A stretch of 64,000 nucleotides of DNA from Halomonas cupida (GCF_900142755.1 NZ_FRCA01000010.1:62001-126000), one strand, 5' to 3'. Shown: positions 25,847 through 34,877, counted from the stretch's first letter. Numbers and translations are program-made. The notes: a model not told the origin generated them from the letters alone.

Positions 25847-26668
25847 ATGTCTAGACAACTGATGCGGCAGGACGTCGAGCCTCGCTATCGCCAACTGGCC
25901 GATATTCTCGCCAGAGAAGTACGTAGTGAGTATGCACCTGGTGACCTGTTGCCCAGTGAGTTGGTGTTGGCGAGGCGTTTTTCCGTCAATCGCCATACCG
26001 TGCGCCGGGCGCTCGACGAGTTGGTGGCTGCCGGCATGGTCACCCGCCATCAAGGACTGGGGACCCAGGTCGTGGACCGCCGCCTCGACTACAACGTCAG
26101 TGCCGCCAGTAAGGTGACCCATAATCTTGCGGAACTGGGCCTGCAGACAGAGAGCCGTTGTCTGGCGCAGGCGCTGGCTGTGCCACCGGAAGCCATTGCC
26201 CAGCGATTCGGGCTGGAGGATGGGCAGCCCCTGCTGTGTGTCGACACGCTCCGATTCGTTGATGGCGCTGCACTGCTGCGCCTACGCCACTGGTTTGACC
26301 CCGAGCGTGTCCCGGACTGGACCCGTCGCTATCGCGGAGGGTCTACCCGAGCGCTACTCGATCAGCATTACGGCCTGCGCCTGACCCGCTCTCAGGTGCG
26401 CGTCGAGGCCTGTCAGGCCGATGCCGAGGACTGTCGTCTACTGCAATGCTCACGCCATGCCCCATTGCTGGTGCTGACCAGTGACAACGTAGACGACCAC
26501 GGACGTCTGGTTGAGGTGTCGGTCAGCCGAGCCCGTGCCGATCGGGTCGGCTACCACGTGGATTTCTCCAGCACAGATCACCCCAGCGCGGATATGGCAG
26601 CGGACCGCGGCTCGAATGGCCGCCAGCGCCGTGATCAGGATCACTACCAGAACGAGGTTTCCTCATGA
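25847..26668 (+). CDS. phnF: GntR/HutC-family regulator of the phn operon
   Basis: The 273-residue protein has an N-terminal winged helix (PRYRQLADILAREVRSEYAPGDLLPSE, then NRHTVRRALDELVAAG) and a C-terminal UTRA ligand-binding domain (about 105-255). PhnF regulators control phosphonate genes in response to phosphonate or phosphate supply. The ATG at 25847 (AAGGAGCACAC) overlaps a TGTCTAGACA palindrome identical in core to the site upstream of phnC, which suggests autoregulation. It overlaps phnG by 4 bp. Confidence 0.9.
   Translation: MSRQLMRQDVEPRYRQLADILAREVRSEYAPGDLLPSELVLARRFSVNRHTVRRALDELVAAGMVTRHQGLGTQVVDRRLDYNVSAASKVTHNLAELGLQTESRCLAQALAVPPEAIAQRFGLEDGQPLLCVDTLRFVDGAALLRLRHWFDPERVPDWTRRYRGGSTRALLDQHYGLRLTRSQVRVEACQADAEDCRLLQCSRHAPLLVLTSDNVDDHGRLVEVSVSRARADRVGYHVDFSSTDHPSADMAADRGSNGRQRRDQDHYQNEVSS
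25848..25857. promoter_or_regulatory. Candidate PhnF operator on the phnF start codon
   Basis: TGTCTAGACA begins at the second base of the phnF ATG. With the following ACTG it matches the phnC-upstream site over 14 bases. A repressor bound here would block transcription through, or translation-coupled expression of, phnF onward. Confidence 0.55.
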
Positions 26669-27096
26669 CTCCGACCCAACGTCATCGCGTGCTCGCGCTG
26701 ACGCCCTATGCACGCTTGTTGAGTGTCTGGCAGACACTGGGTATTCACACCGACCACCGCTGTGTACGTGGCCCCGATACCGGCATGGCCATGGTTCGTG
26801 GTCGCATGGGCGGCTCCGGTAACGCCTTCAATCTCGGTGAGATGACCGTCACCCGTGCCAGCGTGGTGTTGGAGGACGGCAGCCTCGGGCATGGCTGGGT
26901 GGCCGGTCGCAACAAGCCTCAGGCCGAGTTGATCGCGCTGATCGATGCCTGCGCCCGCCAGCAAGCCTGGGCCCGGCGTATCGACAGCGAGCTGGTAGAG
27001 CCGTTGGCCGAGGCGCTTGAAGAGGAACGACAGCAGGCATCGCAGGCCGCTGCTGCGACACGCGTTGATTTCTTCACCATGGTACGGGGGGAGTAA
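26665..27096 (+). CDS. phnG: C-P lyase core subunit PhnG
   Basis: A 143-residue PhnG: RGPDTGMAMVRGRMGGSGNAFNLGEMTVTRASVVL is the family core, followed by GHGWVAGRNKPQAELIALIDA. PhnG forms the (GHIJ)2 complex and, with PhnI, PhnH and PhnL, makes the triphosphate-ribosyl phosphonate. ATGA overlap with phnF. Confidence 0.93.
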   Translation: MTPTQRHRVLALTPYARLLSVWQTLGIHTDHRCVRGPDTGMAMVRGRMGGSGNAFNLGEMTVTRASVVLEDGSLGHGWVAGRNKPQAELIALIDACARQQAWARRIDSELVEPLAEALEEERQQASQAAAATRVDFFTMVRGE

Positions 27097-27098
27097 CC

Positions 27099-27755
27099 AT
27101 GACGGGAACTGGAACCAGAGCAGCAAACGTTCGCCCCCGGGATTGGCCAATGCTGGACGATGGCGTGCACCACTCCCAGCAATTGTTTCGTCAGTTGCTC
27201 AGCGCCATGTCCGAGCCGGGTACGCAACAGACACTGGCGGTGGCCGAATTGCCCGCGGGTGCGCAACTATCACCGGCGGCCTGGGCCGCGGTGCTGACGC
27301 TTTGCGATCTCGATACCCGGCTGTGGGTCGAGCCGCGATTGGCAACGCCGGGCCTGTACGAAGCGGTAGCCTTCCACACTGGCGCCAGCATTACCGAATC
27401 GCCTGCTGATGCCGACTTTGCACTGGTGGTACCGCAGACACTCAGCGAGGTCACCTCCTTTGCCGAAGGCAGTGATGCCTGGCCGGACCGCAGCACCACG
27501 CTGATTGTGGTCACCGATTCGCTCGCCGAGGGCAACGACTGGGTGCTGTCAGGCCCCGGCATTGCCGACTGCCGCGGCCTGACACTCTCCGCGGAGGCTG
27601 TGCCACTGATGGCACGGTTATCTGCCAACCTTGCCACCTTCCCGCGTGGCCTGGATGCTTTCATCACCGCTGGCCACCAGTTGCTGGCGGTTGCCCGCAG
27701 CACTCGCGTGGAAGCTCGCACCGAGCATGCTGCCCGAATCGAGGAGGACGTCTGA
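27099..27755 (+). CDS. phnH: C-P lyase core subunit PhnH
   Basis: A 218-residue PhnH with the conserved SQQLFRQLLSAMSEPGTQQ start, the LTLCDLDTRLWV segment and the FPRGLDAFITAGHQLLAVARSTRV C-terminus. PhnH is a PLP-transferase-fold scaffold subunit of the C-P lyase core. It starts 2 bases after phnG with GGGGGAG upstream, and overlaps phnI by one base. Confidence 0.93.
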   Translation: MTGTGTRAANVRPRDWPMLDDGVHHSQQLFRQLLSAMSEPGTQQTLAVAELPAGAQLSPAAWAAVLTLCDLDTRLWVEPRLATPGLYEAVAFHTGASITESPADADFALVVPQTLSEVTSFAEGSDAWPDRSTTLIVVTDSLAEGNDWVLSGPGIADCRGLTLSAEAVPLMARLSANLATFPRGLDAFITAGHQLLAVARSTRVEARTEHAARIEEDV

Positions 27756-28888
27756 TGTACGTAGCCGTCAAGGGAGGCGAGAAAGCCATCGCCAACGCCC
27801 ATCAATGGATGGCGGATCGACGCCGTGGTGATCGCGAGCAGCCCGAGCTCGACGTCGATCAGATCCAGCAGCAGTTGGGGCTGGCGGTGGACCGGGTCAT
27901 GGCCGAAGCCTCGTTGCATGATCGGGAGCTTGCCGCATTGGCACTGAAACAGGCCAGTGGCGACCTGGTCGAGGCGGTGTTCCTGTTGCGCGCCTATCGC
28001 ACAACCCTGCCGCGTCTGGCCGAGACCTGTCCGTTGGATACCGGCGCCATGCATATCGAGCGACGCATCAGCGCGACCTTCAAGGACGTGCCAGGTGGTC
28101 AAGTGCTGGGCCCGACCTATGACTACACCCACCGACTGCTCGACTTCATGCTACTTGCCGAAGGGGAGGTGCCGGAAGCCGACCGTGCCGAGGCCAGCCT
28201 CGAGCAGTGTCCGCAGATTCTCGATTGCCTCAACGCCGAAGGACTGATCGAGCAGGAAGTGGATGATGGCAGTGAGCCCTACGACATCACCCGTGATCCC
28301 CCTGATTTTCCGGTTGATCGCGCGACTCGTCTGCAGATGCTGGCGCGTGGCGATGAGGGTTACCTGCTGGCGCTCGGTTACTCGACCCAGCGTGGCTATG
28401 GCCGTAATCACCCCTTTGCCGGGGAGATTCGTCAGGGGGCGGTGGAAGTCGAAATCGAGGTGGAGGGATTTGATGGGCCACTGTGTATCGGCGAGATCAT
28501 GGTCACCGAGTGCCAGATGATCAATCAGTTCGCCGGTAGCCGCGAGAAGGCCCCGCAGTTCACTCGCGGCTATGGCCTCGCCTTCGGTCGCAACGAACGC
28601 AAGACCATGGCCATGGCGCTGGTCGATCGAGCCCTGCGAGCCGAGGAACTGGGCGAGCCGATCCAGAGTCCGGCCCAGCAAGCTGAATTCGTGCTGGCCC
28701 ATGCCGACAGTGTCGAGGCCTCGGGCTTCGTATCACACCTCAAACTGCCGCACTACGTTGACTTCCAGTCGGAGCTGGAGCTGTTGCGCCGGCTGCGCCG
28801 TGAACATGCCGCGCGCCAGACAGCGCCGACGACTGAGCAAGCGGCCGATCATCCCGAAACCGCTGGAACCGAGGAGGCCGCGCAATGA
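27755..28888 (+). CDS. phnI: C-P lyase core subunit PhnI
   Basis: The 377-residue protein starts MYVAVKGGEKAIANAHQWMADRRRGD, the PhnI hallmark. It contains RRISATFKDVPGGQVLGPTYDYTHRLLDFML and GYSTQRGYGRNHPFAGEIRQG. PhnI has the nucleosidase activity that displaces adenine from ATP/GTP and, with G, H and L, joins phosphonate to ribose C1. A C-terminal tail of about 25 residues (Thr/Glu/Ala-rich) exceeds the conserved domain. Confidence 0.95.
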   Translation: MYVAVKGGEKAIANAHQWMADRRRGDREQPELDVDQIQQQLGLAVDRVMAEASLHDRELAALALKQASGDLVEAVFLLRAYRTTLPRLAETCPLDTGAMHIERRISATFKDVPGGQVLGPTYDYTHRLLDFMLLAEGEVPEADRAEASLEQCPQILDCLNAEGLIEQEVDDGSEPYDITRDPPDFPVDRATRLQMLARGDEGYLLALGYSTQRGYGRNHPFAGEIRQGAVEVEIEVEGFDGPLCIGEIMVTECQMINQFAGSREKAPQFTRGYGLAFGRNERKTMAMALVDRALRAEELGEPIQSPAQQAEFVLAHADSVEASGFVSHLKLPHYVDFQSELELLRRLRREHAARQTAPTTEQAADHPETAGTEEAAQ

Positions 28889-29808
28889 ACGATTTCACCC
28901 ATTCCGCACCCACCAGCGAAGACTGCAGCGCCTCGGGTAACAACGATTCTGGCCAAAACCGTTCTGGATATAACAATTCCGGATACAACTTCGCCTACCT
29001 CGACGAGCAGACCAAACGCATGATTCGTCGTGCGCTGCTCAAGGCGGTGGCGATCCCCGGCTATCAGGTGCCTTTCGGTGGTCGTGAAATGCCCATGCCC
29101 TACGGTTGGGGCACCGGAGGCATGCAGCTCACCGCCAGCATCCTTGGCGCCGATGATGTGCTCAAGGTCATCGACCAGGGTGCCGATGACACCACCAATG
29201 CGGTGAGTATCCGCTCCTTCTTCGAGCGGGTGGCGGGTGTCGAGACTACCACCGAGACCGCCAGAGCGAGTGTGATCCAGACACGCCACCGTATTCCGGA
29301 GAAGACGCTGAGCAACGATCAGATTCTGGTGTTCCAGGTGCCGATTCCCGAGCCGCTGCGCTTCATCGAGCCCAGCGAAGAGGAAACTCGGGTCATGCAT
29401 GCGCTCGAGGAGTACGGTGTCATGCACGTCAAGCTCTACGAGGACATCGCCCGACATGGACATATCGCCACCACCTATGCCTACCCGGTCAAGGTCGATG
29501 GCCGCTATGTGATGGATCCCTCACCGATTCCCAAGTTCGACAACCCCAAGCTGCACATGAGCGAAGCGCTGATGCTGTTTGGTGCCGGACGCGAGAAGCG
29601 CCTCTATGCCATCCCACCCTGGACCCGGGTCGAGAGTCTCGACTTCGAGGACCACCCGTTCGAGATCCAGGCCTGGGACGAACCCTGTGCCATTTGCGGG
29701 GCCACTGACAGCTATCTCGATGAAGTCATCACCGACGATGCCGGTGGTCGCATGTTCGTATGCTCGGATACCGATTACTGCCAGTCACGTCGCGAGGAGG
29801 TGGCATGA
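28885..29808 (+). CDS. phnJ: C-P lyase catalytic subunit PhnJ (radical SAM)
   Basis: A 307-residue PhnJ. The four Fe-S-associated cysteines are Cys268, Cys271, Cys293 and Cys299, spaced exactly as in E. coli (241, 244, 266, 272); the Gly proposed to carry the radical corresponds to Gly59. PhnJ cleaves the C-P bond of the ribose-1-phosphonate 5-phosphate. Relative to the 281-residue E. coli protein it has a 27-residue N-terminal extension built on three pentapeptides (NDSGQ, NRSGY, NNSGY) encoded by a 15-bp tandem repeat. ATGA overlaps at both ends. Confidence 0.95.
   Translation: MNDFTHSAPTSEDCSASGNNDSGQNRSGYNNSGYNFAYLDEQTKRMIRRALLKAVAIPGYQVPFGGREMPMPYGWGTGGMQLTASILGADDVLKVIDQGADDTTNAVSIRSFFERVAGVETTTETARASVIQTRHRIPEKTLSNDQILVFQVPIPEPLRFIEPSEEETRVMHALEEYGVMHVKLYEDIARHGHIATTYAYPVKVDGRYVMDPSPIPKFDNPKLHMSEALMLFGAGREKRLYAIPPWTRVESLDFEDHPFEIQAWDEPCAICGATDSYLDEVITDDAGGRMFVCSDTDYCQSRREEVA
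28942..28986 (+). repeat. 15-bp tandem repeat inside the phnJ 5' end
   Basis: Three 15-bp units encode Asn-x-Ser-Gly-Gln/Tyr. The final unit runs into the native SGYNFAYLDE start of the PhnJ core, so the extension looks like repeated copies of the original N-terminus. Confidence 0.8.
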
Positions 29809-30659
29809 ACCGCCCAGTGAAAGCTTGTCCAGGACCCGTTCATCCAGCACCGACTCGTCCTGTATTGACCCGTCCCGCTCTGCTCGAGGCGCGTGACATT
29901 ACGCGACTCTATGGCCCCGACAAGGGCTGTCAGCAGATCGACTTCACCCTGCATCAGGGCGAAGTGCTGGGCATTGTCGGTGAGTCCGGCTCCGGCAAAT
30001 CGACACTGCTGCGGGTGCTGTCCGGGCTGGAGAAACCCGATGCCGGTCAGGTCGTCTATCACAGTGATATCGACAGCTCTGCGGGGCAGGCCGGGGCGCT
30101 GGATCTGTATGCCATCAGCGAGGCACGTCGTCGTGCTCTGCTGCGCATGGAGTGGGGGCTGGTTCATCAGAATCCGCGTGATGGCCTGCGCCTGGGGGTG
30201 TCCGCCGGGGCCAACGTCGGCGAGCGCCTGATGGCGTTGGGCCAGCGTCACTACGGTAGGTTGCGCGCGGCCGGTCAGGATTGGATGTCGCGTGTCGAGC
30301 TGGACCCCGAACGTATCGATGACGCTCCCCAGACATTCTCCGGCGGCATGCAACAGCGCCTGCAGATCGCCCGCACGCTGGTGACCCAGCCTCGCCTGGT
30401 GTTCATGGACGAGCCGACTGGTGGCCTGGATGTGTCGGTACAGGCCCGCCTGCTCGATATGTTGCGCACCCTGACCCGGGAGCTGGGGCTATCGGTGGTT
30501 CTGGTCACCCACGACCTGGCAGTGGCGCGCCTGCTGGCCCACCGCTTGATGGTGATGCGCCGTGGCCGCGTGGTAGAGGCCGGGCTCACCGACCAGATCC
30601 TCGATGATCCACAGCACCCCTACAGCCAACTGCTGGTGTCCTCTGTGCTGACACCCTGA
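29805..30659 (+). CDS. phnK: C-P lyase ABC-type ATPase PhnK
   Basis: The 284-residue ATPase has Walker A GESGSGKST, signature FSGGMQQRLQIAR and Walker B LVFMDEPTGGLD. PhnK docks on the PhnJ side of the core complex and is essential for phosphonate use. About 25 Pro-rich residues precede the conserved domain. Overlaps phnJ by 4 bp. Confidence 0.93.
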   Translation: MNRPVKACPGPVHPAPTRPVLTRPALLEARDITRLYGPDKGCQQIDFTLHQGEVLGIVGESGSGKSTLLRVLSGLEKPDAGQVVYHSDIDSSAGQAGALDLYAISEARRRALLRMEWGLVHQNPRDGLRLGVSAGANVGERLMALGQRHYGRLRAAGQDWMSRVELDPERIDDAPQTFSGGMQQRLQIARTLVTQPRLVFMDEPTGGLDVSVQARLLDMLRTLTRELGLSVVLVTHDLAVARLLAHRLMVMRRGRVVEAGLTDQILDDPQHPYSQLLVSSVLTP

Positions 30660-30676
30660 GCCGCCTGGAGCCTGAC

Positions 30677-31462
30677 ATGACATCAATGAATCAACCCTTT
30701 CTCAGCGCCGTGGCGCTGGAAAAGACCTTTACCCTGCATGCCCAGGGCGGCCAGACCCTGGCGGTGATGCGTGGTCTCGACCTGAGTCTGGCCCGTGGCG
30801 AGTGTCTGGTGCTGGCCGGACCCAGTGGCATCGGCAAGAGCACGCTGCTGAAGATGGTCAACGGCAACTATCGGATCTCCGGGGGACGTCTGACGCTTCA
30901 CTTTGGTTCTGAAGGGCAGGGGCGTGACGGGAGGACCGGTGATGGTCCCGATGGTGAAGAGCATGACAACGGCCGACTGGAGCTGGCCGACCTGCCGGCT
31001 CAGGCCTGGCATGTGCTGCGCCGTGATGTGATCGGCTATGTCAGTCAGTTCCTGCGTGTGGTGCCGCGGGTATCGGCGCGTGATGTGGTCATGGAGCCGC
31101 TGCTGGCGCGAGGGGCCGATGAACAGGAGTCGCGACAGCGTGCCGAGACATTGCTGGCCCGCCTCAACCTGCCCGAACGGCTGTGGAGTCTGGCACCGGG
31201 AACCTTTTCTGGGGGGGAGCAGCAGCGCGTCAATATCGCCCGTGGCTTCATCGCCGAACATCCTCTGTTGCTGCTCGACGAACCCACAGCCTCATTGGAT
31301 GCCGCCAACCGTGATGTGGTGGTGAGCCTGATTCAGGAAGCCAAGGCCAGAGGGACGGCAATGCTGGGCATCTTCCATGACGAGGACGTACGTGATCGCG
31401 TCGCCGACCGCCTTCTGCCACTGGAAGGACATATGGGTACTGCAAGTGAGGAGAAGTTGTGA
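30677..31462 (+). CDS. phnL: C-P lyase ABC-type ATPase PhnL
   Basis: The 261-residue ATPase has Walker A GPSGIGKST, signature FSGGEQQRVNIARG and Walker B LLLLDEPTASLD. PhnL partners PhnG/H/I and binds PhnK in the complex. A Gly/Asp-rich insert of about 25 residues (around 78-103) interrupts the strand after Walker A, compared with E. coli PhnL. It starts 17 bases after phnK. Confidence 0.93.
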   Translation: MTSMNQPFLSAVALEKTFTLHAQGGQTLAVMRGLDLSLARGECLVLAGPSGIGKSTLLKMVNGNYRISGGRLTLHFGSEGQGRDGRTGDGPDGEEHDNGRLELADLPAQAWHVLRRDVIGYVSQFLRVVPRVSARDVVMEPLLARGADEQESRQRAETLLARLNLPERLWSLAPGTFSGGEQQRVNIARGFIAEHPLLLLDEPTASLDAANRDVVVSLIQEAKARGTAMLGIFHDEDVRDRVADRLLPLEGHMGTASEEKL

Positions 31463-32625
31463 TGAGCACCGACGTGATGAGCAGCAATGAGCAGATTCTG
31501 ACCAATGCCCGTCTGGTTCTGGAAGACGAGGTTGTCAGCGGTACCCTGACGATTCGCGGCGACCGCATCCAGGCGGTCGATACCGGTCACTCTTCATTGC
31601 CGGGTGCCATCGACTGTGAAGGCGATTACGTCATTCCAGGCATGATCGAGCTGCATACCGACAACATGGAAAAGTATTTTCAGCCGCGACCCAAGGTCAG
31701 TTGGCCGGGGCGCCAGGCGGCGCTGGCTCACGATGCGCAGATGGCAGCCAGTGGTATCACCACCGTGTTCGATGCCGTTTCGATCGGCGATGTCGATGAT
31801 CAGAGCATGCGTCATACGGCACTGCATGACATGGTCGAGGCCCTGAGTGCCATCACGCGCAACGGCATCTCAAGAGTCGACCATCGCCTGCACCTGCGCT
31901 GTGAAGTCTGTCACCCAGATACCCTGAAGCGTTTCCTGGCCCTGGCCGAGCTCCCGCAGCTCGGGCTGGTATCGTTGATGGATCACTCACCAGGGCAACG
32001 TCAGTTCGCCAGTCTTGACGCCTACCGCACCTACTATCAGGGCAAGCATGGTTTCGACGATGCCACCATGGATGCCTTCATCGAGCGCCAACTGGCCCAC
32101 AGTGCCGAGTATTCCAGTGCGCATCGCCATGCCATTGCCGAAGCCTGCCGTCAACGTGATCTGGCGCTGGCCAGTCACGATGATGCGACCATTGAGCATG
32201 TGGCTGAGAGCCTGGAGTACGGCACCCGGATTGCCGAGTTCCCCACCACCCGCGAAGCTGCCGAGGCATCCCACCGGCATGGCATGGCGGTGATGATGGG
32301 GGCACCCAATGTGGTGCGGGGCGGTTCACACTCGGGCAATATCGCTGCCGCCGAGTTGGTGCGCCTGGGAGTGCTGGATGTGCTGTCCTCCGATTATTAC
32401 CCGGCGGCTCTACTGGACTCGGTCTTCCGGATTGCCGAAATGGAGGGGGGATATTCGCTGGCAGACGCTGTGGCCTGCGCCACCCGGGCACCGGCGCTGG
32501 CGGTGGGGCTGGAGGATCGTGGCCGTATCGCCGAAGGACTGCGTGCCGACCTGGTGCGCGTACGTCAGCTGGATGATCATCCGCTGGTGCAGCGTGTCTG
32601 GAGCGGCGGGAGGCAGGTGCACTGA
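31462..32625 (+). CDS. phnM: Alpha-D-ribose 1-methylphosphonate 5-triphosphate diphosphatase
   Basis: The 387-residue amidohydrolase-superfamily enzyme carries the metal motif MIELHTDNMEKYFQPRP, plus LASHDDATIEHV and APNVVRGGSHSGNIAAAEL. PhnM removes pyrophosphate from the triphosphate intermediate before PhnJ acts. I start at the ATG at 31462, overlapping the phnL stop (TGATG); a GTG one codon earlier is possible. Confidence 0.93.
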   Translation: MSTDVMSSNEQILTNARLVLEDEVVSGTLTIRGDRIQAVDTGHSSLPGAIDCEGDYVIPGMIELHTDNMEKYFQPRPKVSWPGRQAALAHDAQMAASGITTVFDAVSIGDVDDQSMRHTALHDMVEALSAITRNGISRVDHRLHLRCEVCHPDTLKRFLALAELPQLGLVSLMDHSPGQRQFASLDAYRTYYQGKHGFDDATMDAFIERQLAHSAEYSSAHRHAIAEACRQRDLALASHDDATIEHVAESLEYGTRIAEFPTTREAAEASHRHGMAVMMGAPNVVRGGSHSGNIAAAELVRLGVLDVLSSDYYPAALLDSVFRIAEMEGGYSLADAVACATRAPALAVGLEDRGRIAEGLRADLVRVRQLDDHPLVQRVWSGGRQVH

Positions 32626-33224
32626 TGGGCGTGCTCATTTACCTGATCGGTGCCAGTGGCGTCGGCAAGGACAGTCTGCTGGATGCAGCACGCGAGGCGC
32701 GCTGCGACTGGCTGGTGGCGCATCGATACATCACCCGTGCCAGTGGCAAGGGCGAGAACAGCATTGCATTGACCGAGGCCGAGTTCGAGGCTCGTCATGA
32801 GCGTCAACTGTTCTGCCTCACCTGGCAGGCTCATGGCCTGTGCTATGGCGTGGGTACTGAGGTTGAAACATGGTGCCGGGAGAGCGCTACGGTATTGCTC
32901 AACGGGAGCCGCCGGGCTCTGCCGCGAGCTCGCGAACGCTTTGGGGAGTCATTGGTTCCGGTGGTGGTCACGGCTCCATCGGATGTCTTGAGGCAGCGCC
33001 TCGAACGACGTGGCAGAGAGGGCAGCGAGGAAATTGCCCATCGCCTGGCTCGGCATGCGGAGGTCGAGGCTGAACTTGAGCGGGACTTTCCCGGATTGCC
33101 TCGTATCGATAATGGCGGAAGTCTCGAGGCCAGCCTGTCTTCGCTGGCTGCCATTGTTGATGGGCTGGAGAGCCGGCATCTCCGTGGTGGAGATGAATGC
33201 CGGCGCCACGGATCGGGAGTATAG
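32625..33224 (+). CDS. phnN: Ribose 1,5-bisphosphate phosphokinase
   Basis: The 199-residue guanylate-kinase-like protein has P-loop GASGVGKDS near the N-terminus and the family segment HRYITRASGKGENSIALTEAEF. It converts ribose 1,5-bisphosphate to PRPP, returning the C-P lyase ribose to metabolism. Its ATG overlaps the phnM stop. The last 25 residues are poorly conserved. Confidence 0.92.
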   Translation: MGVLIYLIGASGVGKDSLLDAAREARCDWLVAHRYITRASGKGENSIALTEAEFEARHERQLFCLTWQAHGLCYGVGTEVETWCRESATVLLNGSRRALPRARERFGESLVPVVVTAPSDVLRQRLERRGREGSEEIAHRLARHAEVEAELERDFPGLPRIDNGGSLEASLSSLAAIVDGLESRHLRGGDECRRHGSGV

Positions 33225-33228
33225 CGCG

Positions 33229-34047
33229 ATGGAATTTCGCTTCAGTGGTACCGGAGACAGCGCTCAGGTGCCGCGCTTTGGCTGCCATTGTCCGGCCTGC
33301 ACCAGGGCCCGAGTATTCAGCAGTCATCAGCGCGGGCCCTGCTGTGCCGAGGTGTCGGTGAATGGTCGGCGCTATCTGCTGGACGCCGGGCGCATGGATC
33401 TTGCCCACAGTTGTGAACTGGAGCGACCCGCGGCGATTCTGCTGACCCATTATCACGCCGATCATGTACAGGGGTTGTTCCATCTGCGCTGGGGCACCGG
33501 CGAGCCGATTCCCGTCTTCGGCCCCAAGGACCCCAATGGCTGTGCCGACCTCTACCGCAATCCGGGAGTGCTGGATTTTCAGCCTGGCCTCAAGCCCTTT
33601 CGAGCACTGGATTTCGACAGCCTGAGTGTGACGCCAGTACCACTCAACCATAGCAAACCCACCCTGGGTTACTGCCTCGACGATGGCGGTACCCGCCTGG
33701 CCTACCTCACCGATACCCTGGGCCTGCCACTGGAGACCGAGCGCTTCCTGCGTGACTGGGGGCCGGATGTGGTGGTGCTCGATGCTACTCATCCGGCGTC
33801 CCATGAAAATCCACGCAACCACAACAACATTACCCAGGCGCTGGATATCATCACGCGCCTCGACCCGCCGCGAGCCTGGCTGACCCACATCAGCCACGAG
33901 CTGGATGCCGAGTGCCTGGCCAACGGTGTCGAATTGCCGCCCAAGGTGCGTATGGCCCGGGATGGGGAATCACTCAGCGACTGGGGACGTCACGCGGCCA
34001 GTGACTCCCTTCAGCGCGTGAGTCTTCCTGCGCATCGGCTTGTATAG
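33229..34047 (+). CDS. phnP: 5-phosphoribosyl 1,2-cyclic phosphate phosphodiesterase
   Basis: The 272-residue metallo-beta-lactamase-fold enzyme has the metal motif LTHYHADHVQG, PLNHSKPTLGY and THISHELD. The N-terminal GCHCPACTRARV supplies the structural zinc site of PhnP. It opens the cyclic phosphate produced by PhnJ to ribose 1,5-bisphosphate, the PhnN substrate. I start at 33229 (GGGAG 9 bases upstream, 4 bases after the phnN stop); an ATG at 33193 would overlap phnN. Last gene of the operon. Confidence 0.92.
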   Translation: MEFRFSGTGDSAQVPRFGCHCPACTRARVFSSHQRGPCCAEVSVNGRRYLLDAGRMDLAHSCELERPAAILLTHYHADHVQGLFHLRWGTGEPIPVFGPKDPNGCADLYRNPGVLDFQPGLKPFRALDFDSLSVTPVPLNHSKPTLGYCLDDGGTRLAYLTDTLGLPLETERFLRDWGPDVVVLDATHPASHENPRNHNNITQALDIITRLDPPRAWLTHISHELDAECLANGVELPPKVRMARDGESLSDWGRHAASDSLQRVSLPAHRLV

Positions 34048-34166
34048 GCGTAGCCATGAGTTCCCCGGTTTTCAGCCATCACCCAGTAGCCAAGGTCGCA
34101 GCGCTTCTCCACTGCAATCAGTGCGATGAGAGATGCGGCCGGTGCCATGTGCTCGATGCCATATCG

Positions 34167-34670
34167 TTACTCAGGCTGTTTGGCCGCCGGGACCTCACGC
34201 CAGGCCGCCATGGCGAAGACCAGTACGCCTGCAAACAGCGCGATATCGGCGAGGTTGAACGCAGGCCAGTGCCATTCTCTCCAATAGATATCCAGATAAT
34301 CCACTACGTATCCTCGCGCCAGGCGGTCAATGGCATTGCCTATAGCACCTCCCATGAACAGGCTGTAGGAAAGTGACTCCAGGCGAGAGATGGGTTTACA
34401 TAACTGCACCATTAATACGGCGACTACCACTAGAGCCAGGCCAATAAAGAGGTAACGCTGCCAACCACCTGCATCAGCGAGGAAGCTGAAGGCTGCTCCT
34501 GTATTGCCGACGTGAATCCAATTAAAAAACGGCGTTATCGGAATGACCTGGCCGAAAGGCATCAGACTGTGTACCAATTCCTTTATGATCTGATCCGACA
34601 GAACTATTGAACTGGCCACGGTAAACCATGGCCAGCGATGTGAAGATCTGCCTTTCTGCAGGACGCTCAT
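34167..34670 (-). CDS. Signal peptidase II paralogue (LspA-like, metal-island type)
   Basis: The 167-residue protein has four membrane segments and both catalytic aspartates: Asp124 (VVDYLD) and Asp142 (FNLADIALF). The N-terminal motif reads SDQIIKELV, where housekeeping LspA usually has LDQxxK. LspA paralogues of this sort (for example PbrC of the lead-resistance locus) travel with MerR-regulated metal-transport genes, as here. It should cleave prolipoprotein signals. The ATG at 34670 is used; the upstream open frame is not LspA-like. It lies downstream of a MerR-type promoter on the same strand. Confidence 0.8.
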   Translation of the reverse strand: MSVLQKGRSSHRWPWFTVASSIVLSDQIIKELVHSLMPFGQVIPITPFFNWIHVGNTGAAFSFLADAGGWQRYLFIGLALVVVAVLMVQLCKPISRLESLSYSLFMGGAIGNAIDRLARGYVVDYLDIYWREWHWPAFNLADIALFAGVLVFAMAAWREVPAAKQPE

Positions 34671-34758
34671 GATGTTTTTTTCATCTGTTGAATACCCGTC
34701 GATGTGCGCTGAGGGAAAACGGTGGCCCGGCAATCGTCCGGCGCTCCGCAACGCGGCG

Positions 34759-34845
34759 TTATATCGCGCTCCCGGTTGCCGCCGTCCATGCTTCCACCAC
34801 TAGTGATGAGATTGCGGGCATCGCCATGTGCGTTGAATTCCCCAT
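34759..34845 (-). pseudogene. 28-codon ORF, possible remnant of a lost transporter gene
   Basis: The first ORF downstream of the minus-strand MerR-type promoter begins at an ATG preceded by AAGGGTAGG and encodes MGNSTHMAMPAISSLVVEAW plus 8 residues before TAA. Sequence between it and lspA has no frame of its own. In comparable islands a P-type ATPase or CDF transporter stands here, so a deletion is plausible; family identity cannot be shown from 28 residues. Confidence 0.35.
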
Positions 34846-34877
34846 GGTACCTACCCTTCAGCTGCGTTATTGTTCCA

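Noticed and set aside
34056-34376. Short Cys-rich plus-strand ORF after phnP (NQCDERCGRCH)
   Set aside because: Most of it is antisense to lspA and no ribosome-binding site or family match was seen; the CxxC pattern alone is not enough.
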